Shown: in pieces, positions 34,014-41,489 of the stretch
Layout: every line of letters starts with the position of its first letter
Numbering within the stretch: position 1 is the stretch's first letter
DNA from: Ilumatobacteraceae bacterium
Lineage (GTDB): Bacteria > Actinomycetota > Acidimicrobiia > Acidimicrobiales > Ilumatobacteraceae
NCBI GenBank assembly: GCA_018401375.1
Contig: JAGYKR010000004.1
Span: forward strand, 1-64,000
DNA: 64,000 bases
Direction of reading: 5' to 3'
Position numbers and translations under genes: made by a program
The notes under the pieces: model-generated
Database searches by the model: none
Told to the model about the DNA's origin: nothing
Seen by the model: only the letters and a program-made list of their open reading frames with translations

Positions 34014-34108
34014 GGCTCGGATTCCTCGGTGGTGCGCAGCACTGCGCTAGCTTCGGCGATCTCTTCCTCTCAGCGCACATCCGGGCGCATCGGGTCGTCG
34101 TGGGACAT
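34010..34108 (-). pseudogene. Small leader frame with in-frame TGA, coupled to the transporter operon
   Basis: An ATG at 34108 has an excellent ribosome site (GAGGAG, five-base spacing). The frame encodes MSHDDPMRPDVR, then meets a TGA (34070-34072), then remains open for 19 more Glu/Ala/Ser/Thr-rich codons to a second TGA (34010-34012) that overlaps the permease GTG (GTGA). It could be a 12-residue leader peptide, a 32-residue protein broken by a nonsense change, or a readthrough product. No selenocysteine signal is evident. It is not part of any neighbour. Confidence 0.5.
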
Positions 34109-34196
34109 GAATTCTCCTCACTGACCATAGCGCGGTGATTCGCCAAGGTGAACTTATGACCCGGTCTAGGTGACTTGACCGAGGGTGGAGACGGGT

Positions 34197-34661
34197 TCAG
34201 AACTCCCAGCGGTTAGGTCGATCAGCTCTCACCCGGACCTCGCCGGAAGAGTGCGGTTCGCGGATCACACGCAACACGTAGTGCTCTCCCGCAGAGGTGA
34301 GTTCAGCGATTACATAGCCTTCGCTGGAATCGCGCAGACCGCCGTTAATCGGATGGAAAGCAGATATTTCCAGTCCCGCCTGTTCTGCTTCGGCCCACCA
34401 CAGATGAACGAGTCCTTGGCGTAATTCAGGCTCTTCGATGAGGTCGTTACCTTCGAGCAGGAGTTCCACTGTGTCGATGCGTACCTCGAGAAGTTGCGAT
34501 ACATCCACCACGGCGCTGCCCGCCATCTCGTCGTCAAACATCACGACCACAGGGCCATCTCCACCCCAGCAACTCCCAATGAACCCGTAGCGCATGAGCG
34601 GATAACCGTCATCGCCGGTGGTGCGAATCTGCACCCGATCCCCGGGAATGAAATCGGTCAT
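34197..34661 (-). CDS. Hypothetical protein, 154 residues
   Basis: Family not recognised. No signal peptide or membrane segment; acidic. The N-terminus has an SH3-like or beta-barrel flavour (FIPGDRVQIRTTGDDGYPLM and SCWGGDGPVVVMFDDEM). The middle region contains ELLLEGNDLIEEPELRQGL and a tryptophan-rich LWWAEAEQAGL. The ATG overlaps the stop of the serine hydrolase gene (ATGA), so it is expressed with that gene. Confidence 0.68.
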   Translation of the reverse strand: MTDFIPGDRVQIRTTGDDGYPLMRYGFIGSCWGGDGPVVVMFDDEMAGSAVVDVSQLLEVRIDTVELLLEGNDLIEEPELRQGLVHLWWAEAEQAGLEISAFHPINGGLRDSSEGYVIAELTSAGEHYVLRVIREPHSSGEVRVRADRPNRWEF

Positions 34662-35542
34662 CGATCACCCACAGCTGCGAGTACCTGATCAGAGAGTTGG
34701 GCCCACTGTCTCGTGGCGGTGGCCGCCCACTTATCGAAACTCTGATCGGTGAGAGCGATCAACGAGATGTGTGCTTCGGGATCAACCCACATCATCGTCC
34801 CCGCTCCTCCGAAGTGACCAAAGGTGGACGGAGATCTTTCGCGCCCCATCCAGTGTGGCGATTTCTCGCCAGCGATCTCCATGCCGAGTCCCCACGGACA
34901 AGGTGTGTAACGCCCCATCCCCGGAACGATACCGTCGAGGTCCGGGTACTGGGTTCGGGTGACCTCGGTCAAGGTGACCGGGCTGATCAGGCGCGGTACG
35001 AGTAGTTCGCTAGCGAACTTGGCGAGGTCGGTGACCGTGCTGGAGAGGCCGTGCGCCGCGGACCCGGAAAACTGACTGGAGGTCATCTGGAGAGGGATCA
35101 GCACGGCTTCGGTGAGGTACTCGCCAAAGCTCATACCGGACTGTAGTGCTAGCCACTCTGCTGCGATCTCGATACCGGTGTTGGAGTAGATCCGGCTCGC
35201 TTCCACCGGTGCCACTGCAGTGTCGCCCTCAAAGGGATAGCCGGCGGCATGGGACAACAAGTGGCGAAGGGTAATGGGGGCTTGGCCCGCCGCGGACACG
35301 GGGAGTGCCGCATCGAGGTCCAGCACTGTCTCTTCCACAGCGATCGCAATCGCGTAGGCGCTGACCATTTTGGTGATCGAAGCCAGCCGATAGACACGAT
35401 CGAGTTCACCGTGATGAGCGAGGATCTCCACCGGCCCACGGCGGCTCGAGACCACGCAGGCGCTGACGTTGGGAACAGGCCACTCGGCTACCTCGGCCAA
35501 GACACTCGAGAGTTTCTCGGTGAGTGGACTCTGGGGGCTCAC
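34658..35542 (-). CDS. Serine hydrolase, beta-lactamase/penicillin-binding-protein fold
   Basis: 294 residues, a class C beta-lactamase/esterase-type domain. The catalytic SxxK is ASITKMV (about residues 71-77) and the Tyr motif is RIYSNTG (YxN). HLLSHAAGYP is also typical. No clear signal peptide, so probably cytoplasmic. Enzymes of this family are esterases, D-amino peptidases or peptidoglycan-related; the substrate cannot be assigned. Start GTG without an evident ribosome site, 24 bases downstream of the DAHP synthase stop on the same strand. The stop overlaps the next gene. Confidence 0.85.
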   Translation of the reverse strand: MSPQSPLTEKLSSVLAEVAEWPVPNVSACVVSSRRGPVEILAHHGELDRVYRLASITKMVSAYAIAIAVEETVLDLDAALPVSAAGQAPITLRHLLSHAAGYPFEGDTAVAPVEASRIYSNTGIEIAAEWLALQSGMSFGEYLTEAVLIPLQMTSSQFSGSAAHGLSSTVTDLAKFASELLVPRLISPVTLTEVTRTQYPDLDGIVPGMGRYTPCPWGLGMEIAGEKSPHWMGRERSPSTFGHFGGAGTMMWVDPEAHISLIALTDQSFDKWAATATRQWAQLSDQVLAAVGDR

Positions 35543-35566
35543 CGTGTCTCTGTTTCTTGTTGGTGA

Positions 35567-36931
35567 TCAGTTGGCCGGACTGGAGCGCACGAGTTCGGCG
35601 GTTCGAAAGGCCAGTTCGAGGCCTTGTCGGCCGTTGAGTCGAGGATCGCACACCGTCTCGTAGCGATGGTCCAGATCCGCATCACTCAACGCATCGGCCC
35701 CGCCGAGGCATTCGGTGACGTTTTCTCCGGTGAGTTCCACATGGATTCCGCCCGGCCAGGTGCCCTCGGTGCGATGGGCTCGCACGAACCCTTCGATCTC
35801 GTTGGTGATCGCATCGAAGTGGCGGGTTTTACGACCACTCGGAGCGGTGTAGGTGTTGCCATGCATCGGATCGCAGGCCCAGACGACGGGATGGCCCGAA
35901 TCCGTGACCGCTCGCAAAAGCGGACGCAATTTTGATTCCACTTGGTCGGCACCCATCCGCGAAATCAATGTGAGCCGACCCGGGATCCGAGAGGGGTTCA
36001 ATGCCTCACACAGCGAGATCGCATCATCGGCGCTGGTGGAGGGACCGATCTTGCAGCCGATCGGGTTGCCGACGCCGCGCAGGAACTCCACATGGGCACC
36101 ATCGAGCTCGCGTGTGCGCTCGCCAATCCACAACATGTGGGCAGAGCAGTCGTACCAATTGCCTGTCAGAGAGTCGCGCCGGGTGAGCGCTTCCTCGTAC
36201 CCGAGGATCAACGCCTCATGGCTGGTGTAGACATCCACCTCACGCAGGTTCGGATTGGATTCGGTATCCATGCCACAGGCCCGCATGAACTGCACAGCTC
36301 GTTCGATCTCGTCGGCCACTTGCATGTAGCGCTGGCCCTCGGAGCTCGAGGCCAAAAACTCTTGGTTCCACGCATGCACCCTGTCGAGCGCAGCAAAGCC
36401 ACCTTTGGTGAAGGCTCGTAACAGGTTCAAAGTGGAAGCTGATTGGTGGTAGGCCTGTACGAGACGGTCCGGGTCGGGGACCCGTGCTGCGGCGGTGGGC
36501 AGTTCGTTGTTAACGATATGACCTCGGAACGAAGGGAGTTCCAGATCGCCGATCTTCTCGGTGGGGCTCGAGCGGGGCTTTGCAAACTGGCCTGCCATGC
36601 GCCCGACCTTGACTACGGGCACACCCATCGAATAGGTGAGCACTACCGCCATCTGCAGAATCACTCGCAACTTTTCGCGAATGTTGTCAGCCGAGAACTC
36701 CTCGAAGCTCTCGGCGCAGTCACCAGCCTGCAACAAAAAAGCGTTGCCTGCTGCCACGTGGCCGAGCGCGGTCTGAAGCGATCGGGCCTCCCCGGCGAAC
36801 ACCAGCGGGGGGTAGGAGCCAATCTGCTTTAAGGCAGATTCGAGGGCGCCCTCGTCAGGCCAAGATGGTTGCTGGCCTGCGGGCAGGGCGCGCCATGAGG
36901 TCGGTGACCAGGCGGCTCGCGAAGTGGACAT
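35567..36931 (-). CDS. aroG: 3-deoxy-7-phosphoheptulonate synthase, class II
   Basis: 454 residues, typical of class II DAHP synthases (plant and actinobacterial type). Landmarks are WRALPAGQQPSWPD near the N-terminus, LLQAGDCAESFEE, VVKVGRMAGQFAKPRS, GHIVNNE and RIPGRLTLISRMGAD. It condenses phosphoenolpyruvate with erythrose 4-phosphate, the first step of the shikimate pathway, using a divalent metal (Cys in the AGDCAE segment). The ATG has no ribosome site, but a TATCCT box ends 7 bases upstream, downstream of the sigma-factor terminator, so it probably has its own leaderless promoter. Confidence 0.95.
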   Translation of the reverse strand: MSTSRAAWSPTSWRALPAGQQPSWPDEGALESALKQIGSYPPLVFAGEARSLQTALGHVAAGNAFLLQAGDCAESFEEFSADNIREKLRVILQMAVVLTYSMGVPVVKVGRMAGQFAKPRSSPTEKIGDLELPSFRGHIVNNELPTAAARVPDPDRLVQAYHQSASTLNLLRAFTKGGFAALDRVHAWNQEFLASSSEGQRYMQVADEIERAVQFMRACGMDTESNPNLREVDVYTSHEALILGYEEALTRRDSLTGNWYDCSAHMLWIGERTRELDGAHVEFLRGVGNPIGCKIGPSTSADDAISLCEALNPSRIPGRLTLISRMGADQVESKLRPLLRAVTDSGHPVVWACDPMHGNTYTAPSGRKTRHFDAITNEIEGFVRAHRTEGTWPGGIHVELTGENVTECLGGADALSDADLDHRYETVCDPRLNGRQGLELAFRTAELVRSSPAN

Positions 36932-36938
36932 GTTCCGC

Positions 36939-36944
36939 AGGATA
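36939..36944 (-). promoter_or_regulatory. Putative -10 box (TATCCT) of the DAHP synthase gene
   Basis: TATCCT on the minus strand ends 7 bases before the ATG at 36931 and lies just past the terminator of the upstream sigma gene. Confidence 0.4.
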
Positions 36945-36959
36945 TCGGTCAGAAAACCA

Positions 36960-36987
36960 CGAAGAGCAGCCCGCGGGCTGCTCTTCG
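36960..36987 (-). terminator. Intrinsic terminator of the sigma-factor gene
   Basis: A perfect 28-base palindrome centred on CCGCGG (arms CGAAGAGCAGCC and its complement), followed on the minus strand by TGGTTTTCTG. It is 36 bases after the sigma gene stop codon. Confidence 0.8.
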
Positions 36988-37022
36988 TCTTCGTCTAAAA
37001 GTTAAGTGAGATTGCAGCGTGG

Positions 37023-37850
37023 TCAGACGGCGAGGATGCGCTCGGCATCATCACGTAAACCGGTGACCGCCCGGCTGACCAGACGGCGGGCTGCTTCGGC
37101 GGTGACGCCGAGACTTTCGCCCACCTCGCGGAAGCTTTTACGCTCCCCGTCCAGCAGGCCAAAGCGAGCTTCCACAGCGAAGCGGGCCCGAGTGTCGAGG
37201 GTGCTGAGCAACTCGTCGAGTAAATCGCTGTCCACGAGAGTCATCACGTGATCTTCGGGGGTACCGTCCCCGTTGGCCATAAGATCGCCAAGAGTCGCAT
37301 CACCGTCGTCGCCCACGGTCTTGTCGAGCGACACCGGAGTGGTTAAGCGGTGCAACTCGGCGTTGCCTTGATCGAGGGTCTCGCCATCACCGGAGGCTTG
37401 ACGCAAAGCAGCTCGGAGGCTGGCGGAGCGATCACCGGGAATGCGGATCAGGCTGGCCTTTTGATCGAGGGCACGGCCAATGGCTTGGCGGATCCAGAAA
37501 GTGGCGTAAGTGGAGAACTTGAAGCCACGCCGCCAGTCAAACTTGTCCACTGCGTGCTCAAGGCCGAGGTTCCCCTCCTGGATGAGGTCGAGGAGGTCCA
37601 TACCTTGTGGCAAGGGGTAACGACGGGCGATCGAGACAACGAGGCGCAGGTTGGAGCGGATGAACCGGTCCTTGGCGTGCGCCGCTGACGCTACCGCTGC
37701 CTTCAGTTCCGCCTTGCGCTCGCCGTTGGCGAGACGCTCTGCTGCTTCCCGACCGGCCTCGATGACGCGAGATAGTTCGCGCTCATCTTCAGCGGTGAGC
37801 AGCGGAACCTTTCCGATGTCGTTCAAGTAGAGACCAATTGAATCGTTCAT
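37023..37850 (-). CDS. Sigma-70 family RNA polymerase sigma factor
   Basis: 275 residues. Region 1.2 (LYLNDIGKVPLLTAEDE) begins at residue 7; region 2 includes RSNLRLVVSIARRYPLPQGM, DLIQEGNLGLEHAVDKFDWR and KFSTYATFWIRQAIGRAL; region 3 and then region 4 (SLGVTAEAARRLVSRAVTGL, a helix-turn-helix) complete it. Region 1.1 is absent and the protein is short, so it is a group 2-type (SigB/HrdB-related) non-essential sigma factor, not the main housekeeping factor. The intact core-binding and -10 recognition segments suggest promoters like the housekeeping ones. It ends at a strong terminator. Confidence 0.92.
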   Translation of the reverse strand: MNDSIGLYLNDIGKVPLLTAEDERELSRVIEAGREAAERLANGERKAELKAAVASAAHAKDRFIRSNLRLVVSIARRYPLPQGMDLLDLIQEGNLGLEHAVDKFDWRRGFKFSTYATFWIRQAIGRALDQKASLIRIPGDRSASLRAALRQASGDGETLDQGNAELHRLTTPVSLDKTVGDDGDATLGDLMANGDGTPEDHVMTLVDSDLLDELLSTLDTRARFAVEARFGLLDGERKSFREVGESLGVTAEAARRLVSRAVTGLRDDAERILAV

Positions 37851-38139
37851 GATGTTTTCTTCAACCGTTCAGTAAGGTGATCATTCCGGCCACGGACGTG
37901 GCTTATGGCACATGGACAGGCCCAGATAACTGAACCCAAGGGTGTAGCAGGGGTTTACGAGGGTAAAAGCTGGGTAAATAACTGGGGGAAGACCTGTTCA
38001 GGGCCCGCCGAGCCCGGCGGCTGCCGCATCCAGCGAATTTGGCAGACAGGAGAATGTAACACACCTGTCAAGTTTGGAGAAGGTCGGGATGACCCCTTTT
38101 GAGCCGCAGTTGCCCGAAGTCACCATAGAGTGGTGAGTC
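37851..38139. other. Divergent intergenic region between sigma factor and nadD
   Basis: 289 bases without a supported gene. A 65-codon plus-strand frame (37905-38102) lacks a ribosome site and protein-like composition. The region should contain the sigma-factor promoter (minus strand, not identified) and the nadD -10 box at 38126-38131. Confidence 0.5.
38126..38131 (+). promoter_or_regulatory. Putative -10 box (TAGAGT) of nadD
   Basis: TAGAGT ends 8 bases before the GTG at 38140, with no ribosome site between. Confidence 0.35.
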
Positions 38140-38757
38140 GTGCCCGATCGGCCTGCTTCCCCTCTGCGCATTGGATTGTTCGGTGGCACCTTCGATCCGC
38201 CCCATGTTGGGCATCTCGTCGCCGCTGTGAACGTGCGTCACGCCCTCAATCTTGATGTGCTGGTGCTGATGGTTGCGAACATTCCGTGGCAAAAAGAAGG
38301 CGTCCGTCCACTGACACCGGCCGAGGATCGCTTTTCGATGGTTCAAGCAGCGGTAGCTGACGTCCCCGGCATCGTTGCCGGTCGGACGGAGATTGATTTG
38401 GGTGGGCCCAGTTACACCGCTGACACCTTGACAGCCCTGGGGTTGCAGTATCCGGGGGCGGATCTCTTCACGATCATGGGCGATGACGCCGCAACTGGTT
38501 TGTTGACCTGGGAGCGATACCAAGAGGTGGTTGATCGCTCCCAACTCGTAGTGGTGGATCGGCCCGGTGTCGCGATTGCGTTGCCCGCGGAGGTGGAGTG
38601 GATCAGGGTGGAGGTGCCGCACCTCGAAGTCTCCAGCACTGATCTACGGTTGCGGTTCGTGGATGGCCGCCCGCCCGATTTCTTGGTGACCGAACCCGTG
38701 CTGTCGGTGATCCATTCGCTGGGTCTGTACACGAACGGGGAGAACGCAGGTCGATGA
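38140..38757 (+). CDS. nadD: Nicotinate-nucleotide adenylyltransferase
   Basis: 205 residues, usual length. The nucleotidyltransferase motif GLFGGTFDPPHVGH is at 12-25, and the second motif SSTDLRLRF (ISSTxIR type) near 168-176. It transfers AMP from ATP to nicotinate mononucleotide in NAD synthesis. Start GTG, probably leaderless. Its stop overlaps the ATG of the next gene (ATGA), which begins the conserved actinobacterial order nadD, LytR-type gene, rsfS. Confidence 0.94.
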   Translation: MPDRPASPLRIGLFGGTFDPPHVGHLVAAVNVRHALNLDVLVLMVANIPWQKEGVRPLTPAEDRFSMVQAAVADVPGIVAGRTEIDLGGPSYTADTLTALGLQYPGADLFTIMGDDAATGLLTWERYQEVVDRSQLVVVDRPGVAIALPAEVEWIRVEVPHLEVSSTDLRLRFVDGRPPDFLVTEPVLSVIHSLGLYTNGENAGR

Positions 38758-40127
38758 CCGCTCTTGTGGAGCGCCGTCAGCACAACTTGCGTGCTGCGGG
38801 GGCAATCGGGGCGGTGTCGGCCTTGCTGATGGTGCTGGCCATCGTGGTTGGGGCATCCTCGCTGGCAAACTCTGATGCAGGCCGGGATGTGACCGGCGGG
38901 GCCCGCCCGGACCGGCTGCGGTTCCCCGCTACCCCGACCGCGGCGATCGGTCTGCTCAATGATTCTGATGACCTGATCTCGGTGGGAATGTTCGTGCTGC
39001 GGCCCGAAGGGGTCGGAGGCAATCTCATCGTGGTGCCGGCACGCGCCGATGTCACCCCTGGCCTTTTCGCTGATGTCGAGCCTGACAGTCTCGCCAATCA
39101 ATGGGCACAAGGCGGGCAGGAACGATTCGAACTGCATCTGGAGTCGGTGAGTGCAGTCAGCCTTGACTTCGTGGAAATCATGCCGACCGCTGATCTGCCA
39201 GCCCTGTTCGGAGCCCCGGATCCGTTTCTTTGGACGCTCGCTGATGGTCTCGAAACCGATACCTTGGTCGCGCTGTCTGATTCAGAAATTCTCGGTAGAG
39301 CGGTGCTTCCGGGCGTGGAACGGGATCTGACCCACGCCGAGTTCTCTGCGTTAATGTCCTGGCCCGGACCGGACGCAACTGGTGATGAGGCTGACAGTGA
39401 TCGGGCGCGGACAGCCATTCCGCTGACAGATGGGGCGGTGGCGACTGCGGATCTTGAGACGATCCGTGTGTCGTTGTGGGCGGCCCTCCTTGCAGGTCTG
39501 CCCGCAGGGACGCAGGTCCCGCCCGTTGCGGAGGCGGAGCAATCGGATCCGACCGCTATTGCGGGGCCGCGCGATCTCGCAGAGTTCCTCGGTCTTTTCG
39601 GCGCAGGGGAGAAAGGGGTCCGTGGGCTCTCCATCAGCTCGACCTCAGATCCGGCGGTGATTGCGCTCGATCGAGCGGAGGTTCTGATGGTCTTCGCTCA
39701 GATTGCCCCGGCCCGCGTGGCGGCACCCAATGAGTCCTCAAGATTTCGTGTGGTGGCTCGTCTCGACGCGGCCCAGCAATCAGAGATTGGTGGAACGAAC
39801 GCAGATTTGGCTCGCGACCTGATCGCCCAGTTGTTGTTTCTCGACGCGAACGTGGTGTCGGTGCAGGCCAATGACCCGGCTCAACCGGGGGCCGAGGCTC
39901 CACAGGTGACGGTGATGGAGGTGGCTGACGCAGCGTTGGCCGAGGTGATGGCGGAACAGTGGTCCCGGGTGTTCGGCCAGATTGAGATCTCGGTGATGGA
40001 GGTGGCAATCGAAGGAGTTGATGCCACGATCATCATTGGAATGAATTATGTGACCTTGCGCAGTGCCGTTCGCGCTGCGCCGAATCGTGATGGGGTTCCC
40101 TCCGAAGCCCCATCCAGTGAGGATTGA
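38754..40127 (+). CDS. Membrane-anchored protein, LCP/LytR-C-like, between nadD and rsfS
   Basis: 457 residues. One N-terminal membrane helix (about 14-37) with the remainder outside. The segment TAAIGLLNDSDDLISVGMFVLRPEG and the following GNLIVVPARADV resemble the start of an LCP (LytR-CpsA-Psr) domain. However, the typical cluster of Arg/Asp catalytic residues is not clear, so it may be a degenerate LCP. The last 120 residues (FRVVARLDAAQQSEIGG, LLFLDANVVSV, ATIIIGMNYV) resemble a LytR C-terminal domain. An LCP-type gene sits in this position in Streptomyces and relatives. Likely role: cell-wall polymer attachment or an accessory to it. Confidence 0.62.
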   Translation: MTALVERRQHNLRAAGAIGAVSALLMVLAIVVGASSLANSDAGRDVTGGARPDRLRFPATPTAAIGLLNDSDDLISVGMFVLRPEGVGGNLIVVPARADVTPGLFADVEPDSLANQWAQGGQERFELHLESVSAVSLDFVEIMPTADLPALFGAPDPFLWTLADGLETDTLVALSDSEILGRAVLPGVERDLTHAEFSALMSWPGPDATGDEADSDRARTAIPLTDGAVATADLETIRVSLWAALLAGLPAGTQVPPVAEAEQSDPTAIAGPRDLAEFLGLFGAGEKGVRGLSISSTSDPAVIALDRAEVLMVFAQIAPARVAAPNESSRFRVVARLDAAQQSEIGGTNADLARDLIAQLLFLDANVVSVQANDPAQPGAEAPQVTVMEVADAALAEVMAEQWSRVFGQIEISVMEVAIEGVDATIIIGMNYVTLRSAVRAAPNRDGVPSEAPSSED

Positions 40128-40132
40128 CCCCA

Positions 40133-40498
40133 ATGGCAATTGCCGACCCCGATGCCCACCGTTTGGCTGTGATCTGCGCGCAGATCGCAGACGCCGAGCA
40201 CGGCAGTGACGTCCAAGTGTTTGATGTCGGTGATCTGTTGGGGATCACCGAATACTTCGTTGTGGTCTCCGCCAGCAACCGACGCTTGGTGCGGACGCTC
40301 GCAGAGCGGATCGAGGAGAAGGCCAAGGCTGAACTCGGTCGCAGCCCTCTGCGAAGTGAGGGCCTCAGCGAGCAGCAGTGGGTTCTCGTGGATTTCGGGG
40401 ACGTTGTGTTACACGTGTTCTTGAATGAAATCCGGGAGTTCTATGCGATTGAGCGCCTCTACGCCGACGCCCCGAAGGTTGCGTGGCAATCCGCTTGA
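40133..40498 (+). CDS. rsfS: Ribosome silencing factor RsfS
   Basis: 121 residues from the ATG at 40133, preferred over a TTG at 40124 that overlaps the previous stop. GAGG lies 11 bases upstream. Family features are DVQVFDVGDLLGITEYFVV, ASNRRLVRTLAERIEE and WVLVDFGDVVLHVFLNEIRE, ending in YAIERLYADAP. RsfS binds ribosomal protein L14 and blocks subunit joining during starvation. It follows nadD and the LytR-type gene, as expected. Its stop codon lies in the first copy of an 11-base direct repeat. Confidence 0.93.
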   Translation: MAIADPDAHRLAVICAQIADAEHGSDVQVFDVGDLLGITEYFVVVSASNRRLVRTLAERIEEKAKAELGRSPLRSEGLSEQQWVLVDFGDVVLHVFLNEIREFYAIERLYADAPKVAWQSA

Positions 40499-40525
40499 CG
40501 TCTTGTTGACGTCTCGTTGACGTCT
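40495..40525. repeat. Three 11-base direct repeats after rsfS
   Basis: TTGACGTCT occurs three times at an 11-base period (40495, 40506, 40517), the first overlapping the rsfS stop codon. TTGACG resembles a -35 box, and 11 bases is about one helical turn. The spacing to the tRNA gene (start 40594) is too long for the last copy to be its -35. Confidence 0.7.
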
Positions 40526-40549
40526 GTTCGGGGCGATGCCCGCAGCGCG

Positions 40550-40579
40550 TTGGAGTTGGGGGGATCTGCTCGCTATCGT
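40550..40579 (+). promoter_or_regulatory. Putative promoter of tRNA-Ala
   Basis: TTGGAG (40550-40555) and TATCGT (40574-40579) with 18 bases between, ending 14 bases before the tRNA. Confidence 0.35.
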
Positions 40580-40593
40580 TCACTCGTCCCTGA

Positions 40594-40666
40594 GGGGCTA
40601 TAGCTCAGTTGGTAGAGCGCTTCCATGGCATGGAAGAGGTCAAGGGTTCGATTCCCTTTAGCTCCA
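40594..40666 (+). tRNA. tRNA-Ala (anticodon GGC)
   Basis: All four arms fold. The acceptor GGGGCTA pairs with TAGCTCC, including the G3-U70 wobble that identifies alanine tRNA. The D arm is GCTC/GAGC with loop AGTTGGTA; the anticodon stem CTTCC/GGAAG holds loop ATGGCAT (anticodon GGC); the T stem AAGGG/CCCTT has loop TTCGATT. The discriminator base is A; the CCA end is not encoded. A terminator hairpin follows. Confidence 0.97.
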
Positions 40667-40683
40667 CAACGATGTCGTACTTG

Positions 40684-40709
40684 AGGCCCCGGGCTCCGGT
40701 CCGGGGCCT
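40684..40709 (+). terminator. Terminator after tRNA-Ala
   Basis: AGGCCCCGG and CCGGGGCCT form a 9-base-pair stem with an 8-base loop, followed by TT and G/C-rich sequence. It lies 17 bases after the tRNA. Confidence 0.7.
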
Positions 40710-40758
40710 TTGCGCGTCAGAGCCGTCCGACGTTCTCCCGTGCGCCCGATCGTTTTGT

Positions 40759-41259
40759 TTAACCGGTGCGGATCGAGCCGTCTGGCATCACCGTGCGGAG
40801 GAAAGTCGCGCCGTCAAACTTGGCGCCGAACAGGTCAGCGTCAAGCAAAACGGCGTCCGTCAGGTTTGCGCCCTCGAAAACCACGTATTTCAAATCGGCT
40901 CCCGTGAGGTCTGTTCCCACGAGAACCGCATCTGTGAGTTGAGCCCCGGCCATGACGGCTCCGGTCATCGCAGCACCACTGAGGTCGCTGCGGTTCATCA
41001 CCACGCGAAACATGCTCGCATCGGTCAGCGTTGCCTGGACGAGGATCGCGTCCTCGAGGCGGCCCTCGCTCAGGATCACTTCAGTGAGATCGACCCCCGT
41101 CAGGTCCGCCCCTGAGAGATCCTTGCCATAACACTGCGCCCGAGGCTCAATTCGACAGCCCCCGACGAGTCGAGGCGCAGTTGCTCGGTCGTGCACCACA
41201 AGTGCTCCGAAGAGCCCGGTTGCCAAAATGCACAGTGCTACGAGGATTCGACGTGACAA
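40759..41259 (-). CDS. Pentapeptide repeat protein, secreted or membrane-anchored
   Basis: 166 residues. A TTG start at 41259 with GAAAGG upstream gives a short basic N-terminus and one hydrophobic segment (about 5-22), either an uncleaved anchor or a signal peptide. From about residue 47, A(D/N)LxX pentapeptide repeats continue to about 155 (DLSGADLTGVDLTEV, LTGADLKYVVFEGANLTDAV), predicting a right-handed quadrilateral beta-helix. Two cysteines precede the repeats. Some pentapeptide proteins mimic DNA and bind gyrase; an exported one cannot, so the role is unknown. It lies divergent from the peptide transporter operon. Confidence 0.85.
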   Translation of the reverse strand: MSRRILVALCILATGLFGALVVHDRATAPRLVGGCRIEPRAQCYGKDLSGADLTGVDLTEVILSEGRLEDAILVQATLTDASMFRVVMNRSDLSGAAMTGAVMAGAQLTDAVLVGTDLTGADLKYVVFEGANLTDAVLLDADLFGAKFDGATFLRTVMPDGSIRTG

Positions 41260-41374
41260 GAGGGAAACCTTTCACACGGGGGCTTTCCAAACTACCGAAC
41301 ACGTTAGAATTGCGTCCGCCGTGACAGTCACGGGCGTTCGATTATGTCCCTGTCAACCGTTGATTTCTGAGTGT

Positions 41375-41380
41375 TATACA
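41375..41380 (+). promoter_or_regulatory. Putative -10 box (TATACA) of the peptide transporter operon
   Basis: TATACA in a TGTTATACAGT context, about 110 bases upstream of the first gene; TGTCAA 18 bases upstream is a poor -35. A pair of direct repeats begins 4 bases downstream. Confidence 0.35.
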
Positions 41381-41383
41381 GTG

Positions 41384-41404
41384 AACGAGCAGGCAACGAG
41401 CAGG
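41384..41404. repeat. Direct repeat pair AACGAGCAGG near the transporter promoter
   Basis: Two exact copies of AACGAGCAGG (41384-41393 and 41395-41404) separated by one base, so with an 11-base period. They lie just after the candidate -10 box, in the place of a repressor site. Confidence 0.6.
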
Positions 41405-41489
41405 GGTATGAGAGCGATATCGAATTGAATGTGACACGCGACACAGGTTCTGTGCCAGAATCTCGTAATGGTTTTTCAGGCGGTGCGGT

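Noticed and set aside
34070-34072. Selenocysteine at the internal TGA of the small leader frame
   Set aside because: No hairpin like a bacterial SECIS element is evident after the TGA, and TGA is used as a normal stop throughout the window.
37905-38102. 65-codon frame upstream of nadD
   Set aside because: No ribosome site, composition not protein-like, and it overlaps the expected promoter region.
40759-41259. Short tandem repeats as a CRISPR array
   Set aside because: The repeats encode pentapeptide units in frame; there are no conserved direct repeats with unique spacers here or elsewhere in the window.
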